Origin: Undaria pinnatifida
Taxonomy: Eukaryota > Sar > Phaeophyceae > Laminariales > Alariaceae
Reading direction: 5' to 3'
NCBI GenBank assembly: GCA_012845835.1
Contig: JABAKD010000005.1
Span: 3,917,155 to 3,981,154, forward strand
Length of the DNA: 64,000 nt
Shown: positions 9,596 through 23,200 of the stretch, piece by piece
Layout: every line of letters begins with the position of its first letter
How positions within the stretch are numbered: position 1 is the stretch's first letter
The notes under the pieces: model-generated
Told to the model about the DNA's origin: nothing
Seen by the model: only the letters and a program-made list of their open reading frames with translations
Database searches by the model: none
Program-made: the position numbers and the translations under genes

Positions 9596-9785
9596 ACATC
9601 ACCCTGTTGGCCCTGATAGCTACACTGTAGTTGTAAGGGGAGTCGCCGACGTATGTCCTTAATGAGGACACACAACCCGCAATACGCGCGATCGGAGTAT
9701 CACACACACAGCTTGCGAAGATGAGTTTCGACAAAATCTTCAATCTCACAGCTGGAGTGTATTTTCATTTTTGTAATAATAATAT
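9596..9785 (+). repeat. Dispersed repeat F, copy 1 (inverse at 25985-26160)
   Basis: TGATAGCTACACTGTAGTTG, GGGGAGTCGCCGACG, GTCCTTAATGAGGACACACA, ATCTTCAATCTCACAGC and TGGAGTGTATTTTCATTTTT all recur in reverse at 25985-26160. A partial third copy (TTTCGAAGAAATCTTCGATC) lies at 48030-48080. No terminal repeats seen. Confidence 0.65.
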
Positions 9786-10831
9786 ATTTAGCTGAATAAT
9801 GGTGACTCCCCTTAACCCAAAGTCGCCAAAAACGTCATATGCCTGTTTTGACTGATTCTACGTTGCCCCCCGTGCAACACCGATGATTTTCTTCAACGAA
9901 CCGGTTGGAGGTACTCCAAGGCATGCCCGTAAAAATTTTCGCGCAAAAAAATCAAAGATCTGACCTGCCTGTGTTCAGCGTTAAGCAGAATCTAGCGAGA
10001 AAACTGAATGCTAGATTAAAACCAAGTAAATTGAAGGAAAGTACGTATCTTCTTCATTTTTAAGCGCAAAAGCCTGAATGTCCACGCCGTGTTTCAGAGA
10101 TGGACCCTGAAATTTTGCACAAGTGTTCTACGTGCCCATCCCGAGGCCTGACGTCTGGCACTTTCTTCTCTTTTTTTTTTATTCGCTGAAAAAGGTTTTG
10201 TCTAAGGTGGGCCACATTTTCCAAAAAAAATCTTGACTGACAAAAAAATCAGACCAAAAAAAAGTAAAAACAAAAACTCCGGCAGGTGAGGTCTTTGCAA
10301 TGGCACATAGAAAACGTGTACAAAAATTTTAATGTCTGAATCGAAAGAAAAAACGGCGTGGACATTCGCCGAGGAATATATATAAATATGTATTTTTTAA
10401 CGTGAACCAGAGTGTACCTGTAATAGACCATGGGAATGTTCATCGGAGGGAAGCAAGCTACTAACTTTTCTCCGTTTTTTTTTTCCTCAAAGGGGTAAAA
10501 AACTCGTCAATGGCGCCACGGTAGAGTTATACCATATCGTTCAACGTTCGACCTTGTGACGGATATATATATATTTCATTTTTTATAATATATATATATA
10601 TATTGCTGTATCCTGAGGAACAGCAGGGCAACGCATATCGTTGATTGCGTTACAGCCCTATATCTGTAACCAAATAAGACATGTAGGATTGGAGCTCACA
10701 GCACCAGAAATCTCGTCAGCATTAATCTCCGGGGAACCCCCTCGCCGCTGGCGGAGCATTTGAGAAGAAACACAATTCTAACCATTCTTCGTTAATTCTC
10801 CAGCGCGCACGCTCAGAATGTAATATTTAAC
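9786..10831. other. No gene seen; AT-rich with (AT)n tracts
   Basis: Only short frames. Two (AT)n runs lie at 10563-10604. The block CTCGTCAGCATTAATCTCCG (10714) recurs near 57300 as a minor dispersed repeat. Confidence 0.5.
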
Positions 10832-10905
10832 CCCTCTACAACTGGAAACCCGTTTTTGGGGACAAAATTACCTGGATTTAGTATAGGGAGGGGTTCGGGG
10901 GCTCT
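10832..10905 (-). repeat. Dispersed repeat D, copy 1
   Basis: A 70-bp block read in reverse: TTTAGAGCCCCCGAACCCC, TATACTAAATCCAGGTAATT and TTTGTCCCC. Other copies lie at 40193-40262, 55775-55845 and 60006-60090. The 40193 and 55775 copies sit inside or against other elements. Confidence 0.65.
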
Positions 10906-11066
10906 AAAGGGGTTAAGAAGTCCTCGGTGAATTTTCCAACCGGCGACACTCCCTTGTTTGGCTACACACCACCATCACCTGGACCACTCAGTCAACCAAC
11001 ACCCCTCCAAGTCCAGAATAGGTTCCACAGAGCCTATACCCTGCCATGGGCGCGCGTCTCGCTTAC

Positions 11067-11249
11067 CTTGCTCTTCGCGGGTCCCAGCTCGTAAAACAGG
11101 CCCACGACATCCTCCGCGGCTGCTGGTCGCTCCTGACTCGCCGCGGCACGCAGACCCGGGCATAAGGCCCACAATACGTCCGCGGCTGACCACACCCCGA
11201 GCCTGTCGCTGCGGCTCCCGGGCGGGGATAGCTTGTTGGCGGAAGGCTC
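11067..11249 (-). CDS. WD40 gene, exon 7 (last certain exon)
   Basis: Acceptor AATTCAAG, donor AAG followed by GTAAGCGAG; 61 codons, phase 0 at both ends, matching exon 6. The peptide runs from EPSANKL through a SAADVLWAL segment to LFYELGPAKSK. A degenerate copy of this exon and of its upstream intron lies at 11504-11616, so this piece has been tandemly duplicated. Confidence 0.65.
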
Positions 11250-14200
11250 CTTGAATTGCGATTTACCGACGAACAGGGGACGCGGAAGCATGGGATCACG
11301 AGTGCCGGGAGACGGGTTGCGAGAGAAGGCTAATGTGGGCTCTTGTTGTAGATGATGTGCGTTGTAAACATCTTAGATACGTACCGTTGTGGGACGCACG
11401 CACACCAACGTCAGATGGCAGCTAAGAAGTTTAGTTGGGTTGGGTTGGGTTGGGTTGGGTTGGGTTGGGTTGGGTTGGATTGGGTTGGGTTGGGTTGGGT
11501 TGGCTTGCCGCTGTACGCAGGCCCAGGCTTAACGCCCAAAATCTGTCGGCGGCTGACCGCACGCCGAACCTACTGCTACGGCTCCCGCACGACGTGATAT
11601 TGTGGACAATAGATTCCTTGAATTGCATTTGACCGGCGAAAGGAGGCGGGGGTGGGGGAGGACAAGGGGTAGCGGGCACGAGGTAACGGGGAGCGCTCCT
11701 ATTTGGGCTCTTCATTTGACCGACTTGATGGCTACTTGTTTCTCGAGTCGCGGAGTGTAAGCCAAAAACCTGAGTCAGTCTTTTTCAGCAAACGTCAAAC
11801 GCCGAGCCACAAAAACACTCCAGCTAGATGCAAAAAACGTATTACCCCGCAAAATGCCGCGCGTAACTGACCATGATACCCAATCAAGCGTCAATAAAAT
11901 AGCTGGCGACTTGATAGTCAGATCACTCACAGCCTGAACATAAACAAGAGATCGCGAGCACGGGTTCACACACGGGGAGGTGTACTATTGTGGAGCGTTT
12001 TTCTTAGGCCTGTGAGTTTTTTTTCTTCACGGATGCTGCTAGCTGAGTGGCGGATCACAGCCAGCCGACTGGGTTGGCCCTTGTATCCCCGAAAACCTGC
12101 TACAACTCGGCTACCGCTGCATACACATTCGTTTTCCCACCTTCTCTTCCGGGACCGGTATGGCGACAGCTATGTGGTCCCCTCCGCCCGTCCAAGGAAC
12201 ACGCGAGCTCTCTACGAAACCCTGGCCGTCGCGTATCGCGCCGCCCCCGCCCGGTGGTTGCTCCTCTCGGTCTAAGGCGAGCACGCCCAGCATGCTCCCG
12301 GATACTAGATCGTACGCGACCATCCGGCCCGACGCATCCTTAACAAAGACACGCGTCGCCGATGAAAAGATAGGTTCAGGAGGAGGTTTGGAGGGAAATC
12401 AGCCTTTGGGTTGCTGGGCACAATCGTTTAGCGTTTTTCCTCGCCTTTTTTACCGATTCTTCACGGCGATTTTTCACGACGGTTTGTCTTTTGCTCGTCC
12501 CGTCTATTATCCTCGCCCTTTTTTATTCTATTTCTTCCTCTCTAGACATTACTCAGATTCAGGGTCCTCACTAATCAGGCCCTTCTCCCCCCCCCCGTCC
12601 CCACTACTTGGACTGTACTCGCCTTCTCATTTTTATCGCGAGAAGACGTCAGCCCTTTCTTCCCTCGTCGACTTGCATCGAAAAGTATTTGGTTTCATGT
12701 ACTCGTATCGTTGTTTCGGTCGTCCTCCGATCATGACCGCTATTTCAAGACACCAATTATTTGTCCACCGCCTTCAAGGGAGACGTCGCAGGCGGAGCAC
12801 CATGCGCTCTCGACCTTCCTCACCTGCGCGAACGCCAAAGGGGTCTCTTGCAGGCACGCAACTCGCACGATACCACTGCCGCGCGCGCCGTGGAGGCACC
12901 GCAGGCTGACAGCCCCCCCGCCCGCGGAGCTGCTGCTGCCGCTGCTGCTGCTGCTGCGGAAGCTTTCGGTGGTTCTGGCGATGTGGTGGATTTGCACCAT
13001 CTCGTCGGCGCTACCGGAGAAGAGAAACCTATACCCTCCGCAGGTTGAGATAGGGACCGTTTTTATTTTTCCGGCCGGATACATTTTTGGAAGGGGCGGG
13101 AAAAGGGTAGGAAAATGAGATAGAGTGCTATCAGATACACGCCTCGGTGATCATGGCTGCAAGTCGATCGGCCAAATCAGCATGGCATAATTACCAGGCG
13201 TACGACTATGTCTGGGGTGATGAAACGAGTGAAATGATATATTCCTGGTAGCAACTGTTGTTACTTGGAGAGACGCTGGAGTAGCGATTATAGGTAACGC
13301 GGTAGGGGTGCAACGATTCACACGCCGGGCAGATCACACCGATCCCCACTCAGTGATTTAGACCTTTCAGAGAAGATCTCTATGATGTGTATGATCTAGC
13401 TCATGCTACCTGGACCAGCCTGCCAGGTGGGAAAAAGCCGAATGATCTGGACGATCTAATCTAGCACGTGTTTCCTGGGTTGGATCTGTACCCTGCGTAT
13501 ACAGATCTTGGACAGCATCAAGCAACGGTAGACGCAGGATCTACTGTAGATTATCTATATGATCTGTGTGATCTATATGATCTGTTTGATCTATATGATC
13601 TGTATATGATCTGTGTGATCTATATGATCTGCGTGATCAATATGATCTGTGTGATCTATATGATCTATGTGATCTATGTGATCTGTATGATCTATATGAT
13701 CTATATGATCTATATGATCTATATTATCTGTCCGAGGTGTGACATGGTTGAAGGTTTTCCATGTAATGTGGCGTAGAGGGGTAACCCGATGACATACGAT
13801 AGGTAATAGTGCGATCAATTCGCTGAGAGTCGACGAGGGAATAAATATCTGGAATCTTTCGGCAATAAAAAAATGAAGGCACCCACGGTAGTCGGGAGGG
13901 GCGGGACAAGAGCCTGTTTTGTGATCCCGGAATTGAATTTATGTTTCTAGAAAGGGAGAAGGAGAAGGGAAGAGTGCCAAGAGAACAGAAGGGATGAGCG
14001 AAAAAACACCAACAAAAAAGCAAAACGTGTAAGAGACGAAAAACTCCATTTATTTGATCCATGCTCTAATGATAGTGCGTTTCGTGAGCACGAACCCGGA
14101 TGCATGCTACGATAGAGCTTACCAGGTAGCAGTTTTTTTTCGTCAGTTTTTGTTTCTGAATGACGGACCAGCGGCTCCATACCCCCAAATCACGGGGATG

Positions 14201-17200
14201 GGACATTATTCTTGTTTTGCGATGCGGATATTTGTTTTTGGGTGTAGGCGATGGGTTTGAGCTTTTTTTCAGTTTATCCAAGGAGGAGGAGGAGGAGGAC
14301 GAGGAGGAGGGGGACGAGGAGGAGGAGGAGGAGGAGGAGGAGGAGGAGGAGGAGGAGGAGGAGGAGGAGGAGGAGGAGGACGAGGAGGAGGACGAGGAGG
14401 AGGACGAGGAGCAGGAGGAGGAGAAGGAGGAGGAGAAGGAGAAGGAGGAGGAGGAGGAGGAGGAGAAGGAGGAGGAAAAGGAGGAAGAGGAGGAGCCTCC
14501 GGGAGCCTCCGAACAAAAAACGATCCCCCGTCTAGCGCAGCATGCGTCGACGCAAAGGCCCCCGGACCAAAGCTACGGTATCCTAGCCGCTCGCACGACT
14601 GGCTGTGTATACAGTGTACCTCACAGGGACAAAGAAGCTTTGTGTAGACGATTGTTTCAGCACAGCGTAGCTTTACAGTTCCGCTGCGGATTCGCATCAT
14701 CGAGAAATTGAACAGCACAGGAACAGGGGGGTCGCTCGCGCGGGTGACCCGAGTTACCGCAAATAAAGCCCCCTACTTTAGCCTAGGTCTCTGCGAAAGT
14801 GAGAGAGCTCAGATCACGGTAACGCTGAGGAAATCCGTCCGGTTGCACGTTTTTCCGAGTAGGTCCATGCGATGCCGGTCGGCACGAGAAATTCGCCCCA
14901 AAACCGACCCCCGTATCCACTTCGCAGCAAATTAACAATATATATATGTATATATATATTTTTTTTTTTCGCCGCCCGATTATTGTGCAGCAGCATGAGA
15001 TTTCGATGTCGGCCACCCGTAAAACTTAGTAGAAAGAAATAAAAGAAAGCCGGATGAAAACCAAAAAAGGAAGGAATACTTTCGACTGCCCACCTCCTCC
15101 CTTGAAAAGCCAGAGCCGTTACTCTGGCGCGATGCCTCGATAGCCCCTCCCTCGTGGTTCCTAGCACCGCGTCGGACAGGTACACTCCGCCGTTCTCCGT
15201 CCCGATCGCAACCAGCGGGGGCAACACAGTGGAAGCGGCAGAAGCCCAATGCCGCAGTCCCTCACCTCTTCCTCCCCCGCCCCTACCCCCTCGCCCCCCT
15301 CCTTTTCCTCCTTCTTCTCTTCCTCCTTTTCCTCTCCCTTCTTCTCCTCCTTCGCTCGCTCCTCCTCTTCCTCCTCCCCCTCCCGCCCCCACGATATCTC
15401 GTCCGTCTGATCCTCCTCTGCACACCGCGCAAGCCGTGATCGGCGAAGGCAGCACCCACTCAGCCGATGGCAAGGCCAACACATCAAGCCTTGCCGTCAA
15501 ACATTCGTCGCTATCACCGCCACCGCCGCCGCTATCACCACCACCACCACCACCACCACCACCACCACCACCATCACCGACGCTGGCGGGAACTGTGCCC
15601 AAACCCACCGGCTCGAAGGCATAGGTAGGAAGCCGATAAAGCCTCCAGACGTTAGAGTTAGAGCGCCAAACTGAAAGCCCACCTCTTGCGACGATGCCGG
15701 GGCAGCCACCACCACCACCACCACCACCATCACCGCCACCACCACCGCCGCCACCACCACAACCACCACCGCCACCACCACAACCACCGGCACCAACCCT
15801 GCTATAATCTCCCTCGATAGTCGACAAAAGCTCGACATGAGCAACATGAAACGCGGGGACCAATCTCAAAGGTAGCGGCGGAGGAAGGGTAGAGTTTGGT
15901 TGCTGCTTGCCATCGCCTCCTTTCCCTGAATCGGTTGGCTCCGCTACCTCCCCGGCTGCCAAACGCCTCCGGTACTCCTCCAACTCCTTTGCGCGCAGTT
16001 TTTCTTCCGGGGAAGGTATGCGCGGGATGCAGCACTCGGGTCGACCCAGCTGTATTGGCGACACCACTGTCGACATGTCGAGGAGCGCCCCTTGTAGCCT
16101 AGCGGAATCGGTCGGTACAACTCCCCCTCCTGCCTTCACAGTTACGGTACGGTTTGCGCTGATTAAGGTGTCCGTATCCCGTCCTTTTGTTTCTTTTTTG
16201 TTTTCGGGGGTCTGGGTGTAGTTATCTAGCTGCCCCTCCTCCTCGTCCGCGTCCTCGTCCTCGTCCTCCCCGGCACTATTCATAACGTGTTTCGGATGAA
16301 GGTTTAGTTCGGAAAGCGGGATGAACGAGGGAAGAACCCACGTGCCGACCCGCCCACCAGAAAGCGACACAGCGAGGCGTTTTCCATCGGGGGAGAGTGA
16401 ACACTCTGTCCCCACTTCCGGAATGTCCACAAAGCAGACGGCCCTAAAAATGGGAGGATTGTTTGCGGCGGTGGATAAAGTTGGTGTGGTTCTACCTTGT
16501 CCGAAGCTCTCGTCGCTGCTTGGTTGGACTTCTAGAACGGCCACCTCAAAGATGGAAACCCTCGATTTTGGAGGCGGCAGCAAGTCGGGGGACCCGTTGT
16601 CCCTGTCCTCGGGTTTTCTCATGTCTGCGTGTCCCGCGTTTTCTCCTGCCGTTGAGCTCGGCGGTTTTCTGCTGCCCTCCCCGCCCGAATTGGTCGTCGC
16701 GGCAGCTGCTATTCGAACGAAAGTACCACCGCACTGTCCCCATTTATCTGTGAGGAAGTGAACACGAAAAAGCGAAATATTTTGAGGTATGCGTTGTGGA
16801 GTTAGAAAACCTATCGAACCCCCCCCAGGCTGCATCGTCACACAAATTATTTTTTGTTATGTTTTCGTCCCGTTTTCAATTATTTTTCGTTTTTTTTTCT
16901 ATCATCTATTATCTTCGCATTCTGTATCCGTCTCCCTCCCTTTTGAATCTCAGATCCGGGGCCAGATACCCCCCCCCTCCCCCCTTTCTCCCCCTTAAAA
17001 AAATATAAGGTATATATAATAGTTGACCTCGGCAGGCGGCAACGCCGTAAAATACTATGTGTATATTGGGGTTGGCGTTGGTTGGCAACGACGCTGTAAA
17101 ACATGCCAATCACTGCGTGAGTTAGACAACCAGGGCACATTTTTGTTTTTTGGCGGTCACCATGATGAATATCGAGTTAGATCATTTTGTGCGGGGTGGA

Positions 17201-20200
17201 GAACCGTAACTCCCCACAAGCGGAATGATCGCATCACGTAGTGTGAATATGGTAAGGCACCCACGAGGCAGTTACATAGTAGTACCCATTACTGTCTCTG
17301 GAGTGGCCACACCAAAAAAAAAAGTAATTCATTGGCGCTGTCATCTATAAGCAAGAAAGTAGGCGAAGTCCGTCTTACGAACGGTTCCTGGAAAAACGCA
17401 GTTCACCCTTCCTGCGGCTCGCCGAGTACCTCACGGCGCTTCACGTTTGGTGCAAACAATGTCTGCCTGGTTGGTGAAAACCCGGCGTGCTCCGTCACGG
17501 CATAATAGGGATGCAAGGGTCTGTGGTCTTAAGGCTGCGAACATGCACAAACTGAGTATATCCCCCCCCCCCCTGTTCCCCCTTCAAGTATCCTATCATT
17601 TTTAGCCGGGAGAAGCTCGTCACTTGGCGGCATGATACGTAGCTGTTACGGCTGTCGCTCAACATCACAGATCACAGGTCGCGCGTCGACCAGGAAAAAA
17701 CAAGGGTCTCGAAATCTCTAAGTCGATCATGAGGTGTTGCTTTGTAGGATGGCCACCCGTTTATTTCACCTCTGATTGCGCCCACCGGGCGAGAAAGAGA
17801 AGTGATGGTAGCCCTCGTTCCCCGACCGAAAACGCCAATCTGGCCCGAGATCTCCTCCAGAGAGCCGGCTAGCCGCAGACACACTGACCCGTCCTGTCCT
17901 CCAGTGAACAACAGCTAAAAACATGACGGAACACGAGAGCAAAGGTGTGTGTGTTCTTTCGCTATGATTGAAAATATGTCAGCAGCGCGTTTGATGGAGG
18001 GCTTTTCACGTACATACACGGGGCAAGACGGTAGGGCGTGGTCGCGACAAAAAGCGTGGTAGCCGTGTGCCAAACGAGCACGGTGGTAACCGGGCGCGTA
18101 CAATACGTTTTGGTTCAAATACCCAGGAAAAGATTTCGAAGAAAACAAAAATAACTTTCTGTACCTGTGCTTGATGTCGACCTTATCGGCATGAAGGCTG
18201 ACAAGTCAAGGGTATCAAGTCACACACGCGCGTTGTGGCAGGAGTGACCACTGTCAAAGGTCTTCGTTCGAATACCGTGGGGACTGATTCTACGATAGCC
18301 CCCCCCCCGAAAACTAACGATTTTCTCTAACGAACGTTTCATGGCTGCTTGACACAAGGAAGGATGCTTGAAAAAACTGAGGCGTCTTTACCGGCTTTGT
18401 CTCACAAATCGTACCAAATAAAGTACCAAATATATTTAACTTTGTAGAGGTTTTAAGTTGTTTTTCTTGTTCTTGTGCCTTTCTTAGTCAAATCGCGAGA
18501 GGGCGTCGACCCACCCTAACCCTAACCCTAACCCCAACCCCAACCCTAACCCCAACCCCAAGCCCGACCCTAACCCTAACCCCAACCCTAACCCCAACCC
18601 TAACCCCAACTCTAACCCCAACCCTAACTCTAACCCTAGCCCTAACCCTAACCCCAACCCTAACCTCAACCCTAACTCTAATCCAGGCTAGGGCTCCGAC
18701 CCGAGCGCGGCTTCGCCGCGCGTTTTGGAAAAACTGATTAAAAAAAATGTGCGGACCACCTCACACATCGAAATATATTTGGTACTTTATCTGGTATGAT
18801 GTGTGGGGTGAGAACATCGCAAAGGCTACTGAAAAACTAATTTCATTTTTTTTTTCTTCGGTTTGCAAAGGACTATTACTATTTACGGGGAACCCTAGTA
18901 AATAGGACCTACGGTGGACACAAAAACCTATATATTCATCTATTTTTACGAACAAATATTTGGTCCTTTTTACTATCGTCCTCCGTAAATAGTACTTTCG
19001 AACAATGACAAGACGGGGTGGGGCAAGGGGTATCGCTTTTCAGGATATACGGCCGAGACCTGGTTTCACAACCAGCCGGCGATTGGGTTACCATAGAACG
19101 ACTTTGGGTACCTCGATTCTGAGAGCGCCCAGGATGAGAGCACTCCGGACTGAAGAGCGATCAAATCGGCATGTCCCGCCTATTATGCTAAAGTCTACCA
19201 GGTACTTATCTCCCACTACAGATAAGAGAAATGTGTAATTAAGAGCGCTTTTTGGGGCATTGTCACGGGGGTACTCTTAAAGCGGGGTACTCATTGCAGC
19301 GTTAACTGGCGCGATCAGTACTCCCGAGGGGGGAAAACATTTGTTGCCCTGTAACCTCGCTAGTGAACGAAATGCTCCGCGAGGAGGTTTTTACTCCGCC
19401 ATCGCCCGACGGAACTGGCCCGCCTTTGTGTGCCATACATCGATGCATATAGAAAAAAGTAATGTCTGTTGATGCTGCGCCGGCATTGCAACAGCTGGAG
19501 AGGGGGTGGTGCGCGGGGGTCATAAGCGCGCGTCTCCGCTGCTGGTGCCCTAACGCCGTTCCTTACGAGGCGTGGGCGATCCCACTGTACGTGTGCGGCA
19601 GATTCTAAGAAAATTCTGAGCTCCTACCGTGAGGACATCTGTCCATATCTCACACCCGAAATACGACTTCGAAGGCATTCGTTCGCGCATCCCGACCAGC
19701 ATGTCTACCCTAGTCTTGCCACAAGTAAAAAAACTCGGAGTAAGTATCACGCCCTTCGCAGTGGATAGGATGCCGCGAACTCCTCGTACATGCATTAACC
19801 TGTTTCGGTGCGGGGCCCAGCCCATGTGAATTATTGTCATCGTGGCAAATCCCTTGCATCACACCGCAGAAAAAACGTTCTTACTCTTGCACCCAAACGA
19901 TTCGTCCCCGAAAAAGGGATTTTTTTCATTGAACGCTGCGTGAAAATCAAAAGTTCCCCATCTTACAAGTCCCAAGAGAGTGGTTCCAAAGTAATACAAA
20001 AAGGGATGCAGCTCTTAAGGAATTACCTTGGTACGATTTTTGGTTTTCATAGACTCCTCAAGCGAGGAACATACAGAAAACTCGAGTGTCCTCTTATTGT
20101 ACCCAAAGTCGGTTTTTTGGGTGAGCTACGTTTTAGTTTCTGATTTTTAAATAATCGCCTTTTACTCTCCAGCTCAAATCGTAAGAGGCTTTGCTTGGCC

Positions 20201-23200
20201 TCAGCAACCTTCTGGACCAATAAGTCGTTGCTTCAGGTGTTTTTTCCCGTCTCCCCGCCCGATATTTTACTTCTTTTTTTATCGCGGATAGGGCTCATTC
20301 CGCGTCCCCACTGCTCAGCTTCCCGTATGCTCGCTCGTCGATTTTCAGCGAAGTTTGGTATAGAGCTCTTCAAGTCTGGAAGGAGCCCCAGAGAGTTACG
20401 GTGCACTTCCTGCGGTAGCGTGCATCTGCGTCTCACTCTCGGCTTATACCCCGACAACGTCCTCACCTCTCCTTGTCGATCCCACTCTACCGTCACTACG
20501 CCGCCACCTTCGCAAGCGCCCTCCCCACGCCCGTATTCATCACCCTCGCCGCGTCCCTGCCCGGGGAGGTCATCCCTACCATCATCCACCAGTCTTGTCC
20601 GGCTGTCAGCCCCGACCCCGGCTACGCTCGCACCGTCTCCGCCAAGCTGAGCTGGCGCTTTCTTTACGCCGTCACCCTTAACAGTAGCTGGCGCTTTCTT
20701 CGCGGCGTCGACGTTAGCTGGCGCTTTTTGTTTTGCGCCATCTCCGTTAACCTTAGCTGGTGCTTTTTTCTCACCATCGCCGCTAGCGTTAGTAGCCGGC
20801 GTCTCCCCGCCCCCGTCAAACCGAGATGATCGCGGACGCAGCGGCAACGGTAGCGGGGGGTGAGGGTTTAAGAGCCACGTGGAGGGGGGACTGGACCGCT
20901 TGAGGTCGATGTCTGCTTCAGCTTTGGCGTCGTCGGCAGGGCTTGTGTCCAGCTCCGGGTGGCGCTCGACGATGATCGCCCACGCCCGATCGACAATCTG
21001 TTTGCGTTGAAGAAAAACGGTCGATTTTTTCGGACACCGGGGCGTGTTGGGGTTGATCAAAGATGCCTTGAGGTTTCTTTTTTGGGAAATTATAACCCGA
21101 GAACGGGTGTTTGGGCCGGTCAAATAATGCCTTCCTGGTAGACGTATTACTTTTGCGACAATTTTTCGTTAACGCCGAGAACGGATGGTTGGGCTGTTCA
21201 AGTGGTGCTCAGATGTAACCCCTTTTTCGACGTTTTAGCTGTAGGAACGTTTTGGGTGATCTGAGTCTCGCTTTTTGGTTTTTCCGTCGTATGTTACGAA
21301 GGTCCTTGGACAATCTTTTTGGTTTTCCCGTCGGGCGTTACGAAGAGCTGTGACTCGGCACGACTTAAATATCCAGGTAGCTATAAATCGGACTAACAGT
21401 TGGTCTATTTCCGGAAGTACCGATTATCCGAAATGTTTGGGTTTCCATACTCGCAGGAAGGATTGTCAACGCGGTGTGCGTTTTCTCTTTGGTTTCGCGG
21501 GGCCCCGGGCGGGGGGGCTGACTTCGCTCGCTTCGCTCTCCTGACTTAAGCCGGCATGTCGGCCTACCAACGAGATTGTTTTGTCAGCCGACTAGACGAC
21601 TAAAGTCACTTCGGGTGGCTAACGACACCAACTAATTAAGTCTGTAATCGCCAAGCGTTTGCCGACTCTAAGCTCTAACGAAAGGAATAGGTGTGCGTGA
21701 ACCCTACGGTAGGAGTAGTTACTTTTTTTCTTGTTTGTTCACATTTTCTTTTTCCTAAATGACGGCCCTTCTTAACCCGACACCGTCAGAGAATGTCCTT
21801 CGCGTTTTCGAGACATCGTTCGTCGTATTCATTCACTTGGCCATGGGACGGGTGGTTAGCGCCCTCGTTTTTCTCCGAACCAATTTTTTTTTTGGTTTGA
21901 GATATGCCGAGCTCCCCCAGTAGTGATGGTGGGCGCCAGAAAATAGTTGTTGCCCCTCCACCGTAACGCGTAGCATGCAAAGATGAGGGATCGGTCCTTG
22001 AATTGGTCGAACTCACAGCTGACGCATCAAGTTTACTCGACGTAAGTGCTTGGGTGATGTGTTCCCGTTGAACCTCAAGCGCAGATTGCTATGAACTACC
22101 AGACTCTGCAGTGTACTGATATCAATAGTCTCCTTTTTGGGGGGCGGTGGCCGGCCTATATACTGCATGTACAGGGGCTTGGTTCAATGGGTTGCACTTT
22201 GCGTTTTTTTTTTCAGAGAGAGTCAGTTTTCGGGGTGGGGTACTAACTCTACCACTTTTTCGCTTTCTTTTCTTTTCGTTTATTTTCGTTTTGTTTATAT
22301 TCCTTTCTTTCTCTTCTTTTCGTTTCTTTTCTTTGTTTTTTTTCCCAATTGACCGTAGTCTGGCGTGCGTATGCGTAGTGATAGGTACTACGTGTAATAC
22401 GTATATATATGCGTGGTAGTCTTTTCCGGGCGGCAAGCGGCTTAGTCGGTTTTGTCAGGCGCGAGTAGTGTAACGTATGCACCAGTATGGACCTGGCACA
22501 ACGTAGGCTGACTCCCGATTTCTCTTTTTATATTTTTGAGGCATGAATTGCGTCAGCTATAATATATGCCTGTACCACCTTTGGTTTGTTTGTGTTTTTT
22601 CCCTGGGGCATTCCTCCACTCCAGAGTGACTGGAGCCTGTCCTGTAACCACGGACTTGATTATGCGAGTTAATGTGAGAACAACAACTACAACTAACTAT
22701 TAAATTCGCAAAAGAGGCACGCGATATGAAACATATATAAAGAGCCTAATAAAAATTCTTGTGCAGCCCTACCGTATGTATAGCGTGTGCCAGAAAAAGA
22801 AAAGAAGTCCGACTTAGGGTACGTTCAAAACCTTTCGCCTCTAGCCTCCAACTCACAACAGCAGCAATAACGGGCATGATTGTCAGATACCCACCAGTTT
22901 CCTGTACTCTGCCGTATATGTTTTGCTTGTCTACTACGCGCGGTGTCCTCGTCTCTCTCTTTCTCTCCCGAAGGAATATGCTAATATCCACCAAACTCGC
23001 TCTTCGCATAATCCTTCGTTATCCCCTAATCAATCATGCCTTCTAAATGTATCAAAATCCATTCCCGCGCCAAAAACCCCAGATTTCCTACGTTCAATCT
23101 TACACACATTAGTTTAATTGATCCTGACACCATGATACAATCTGTGTTTGCTAGGAGTTGTTCGTGTAGTCTAATATACTACTGCGGTTTCAGGTTTCAT

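Noticed and set aside
13468-13818. Repeated YDLYDL/IDHIDH frames on both strands
   Set aside because: A 9-bp minisatellite unit keeps all frames periodic; no other coding evidence.
14160-14711. Poly-Glu/poly-Arg plus-strand frames
   Set aside because: Produced by the (GGA)n microsatellite inside a family B element.
15154-15624. Plus-strand Pro/Ser-rich frame
   Set aside because: Opposite-strand shadow of the Gly/Glu-rich part of WD40 exon 4, which has splice and phase support.
18513-18682. Chromosome end
   Set aside because: WD40 exons lie on both sides of the array, so it is internal.
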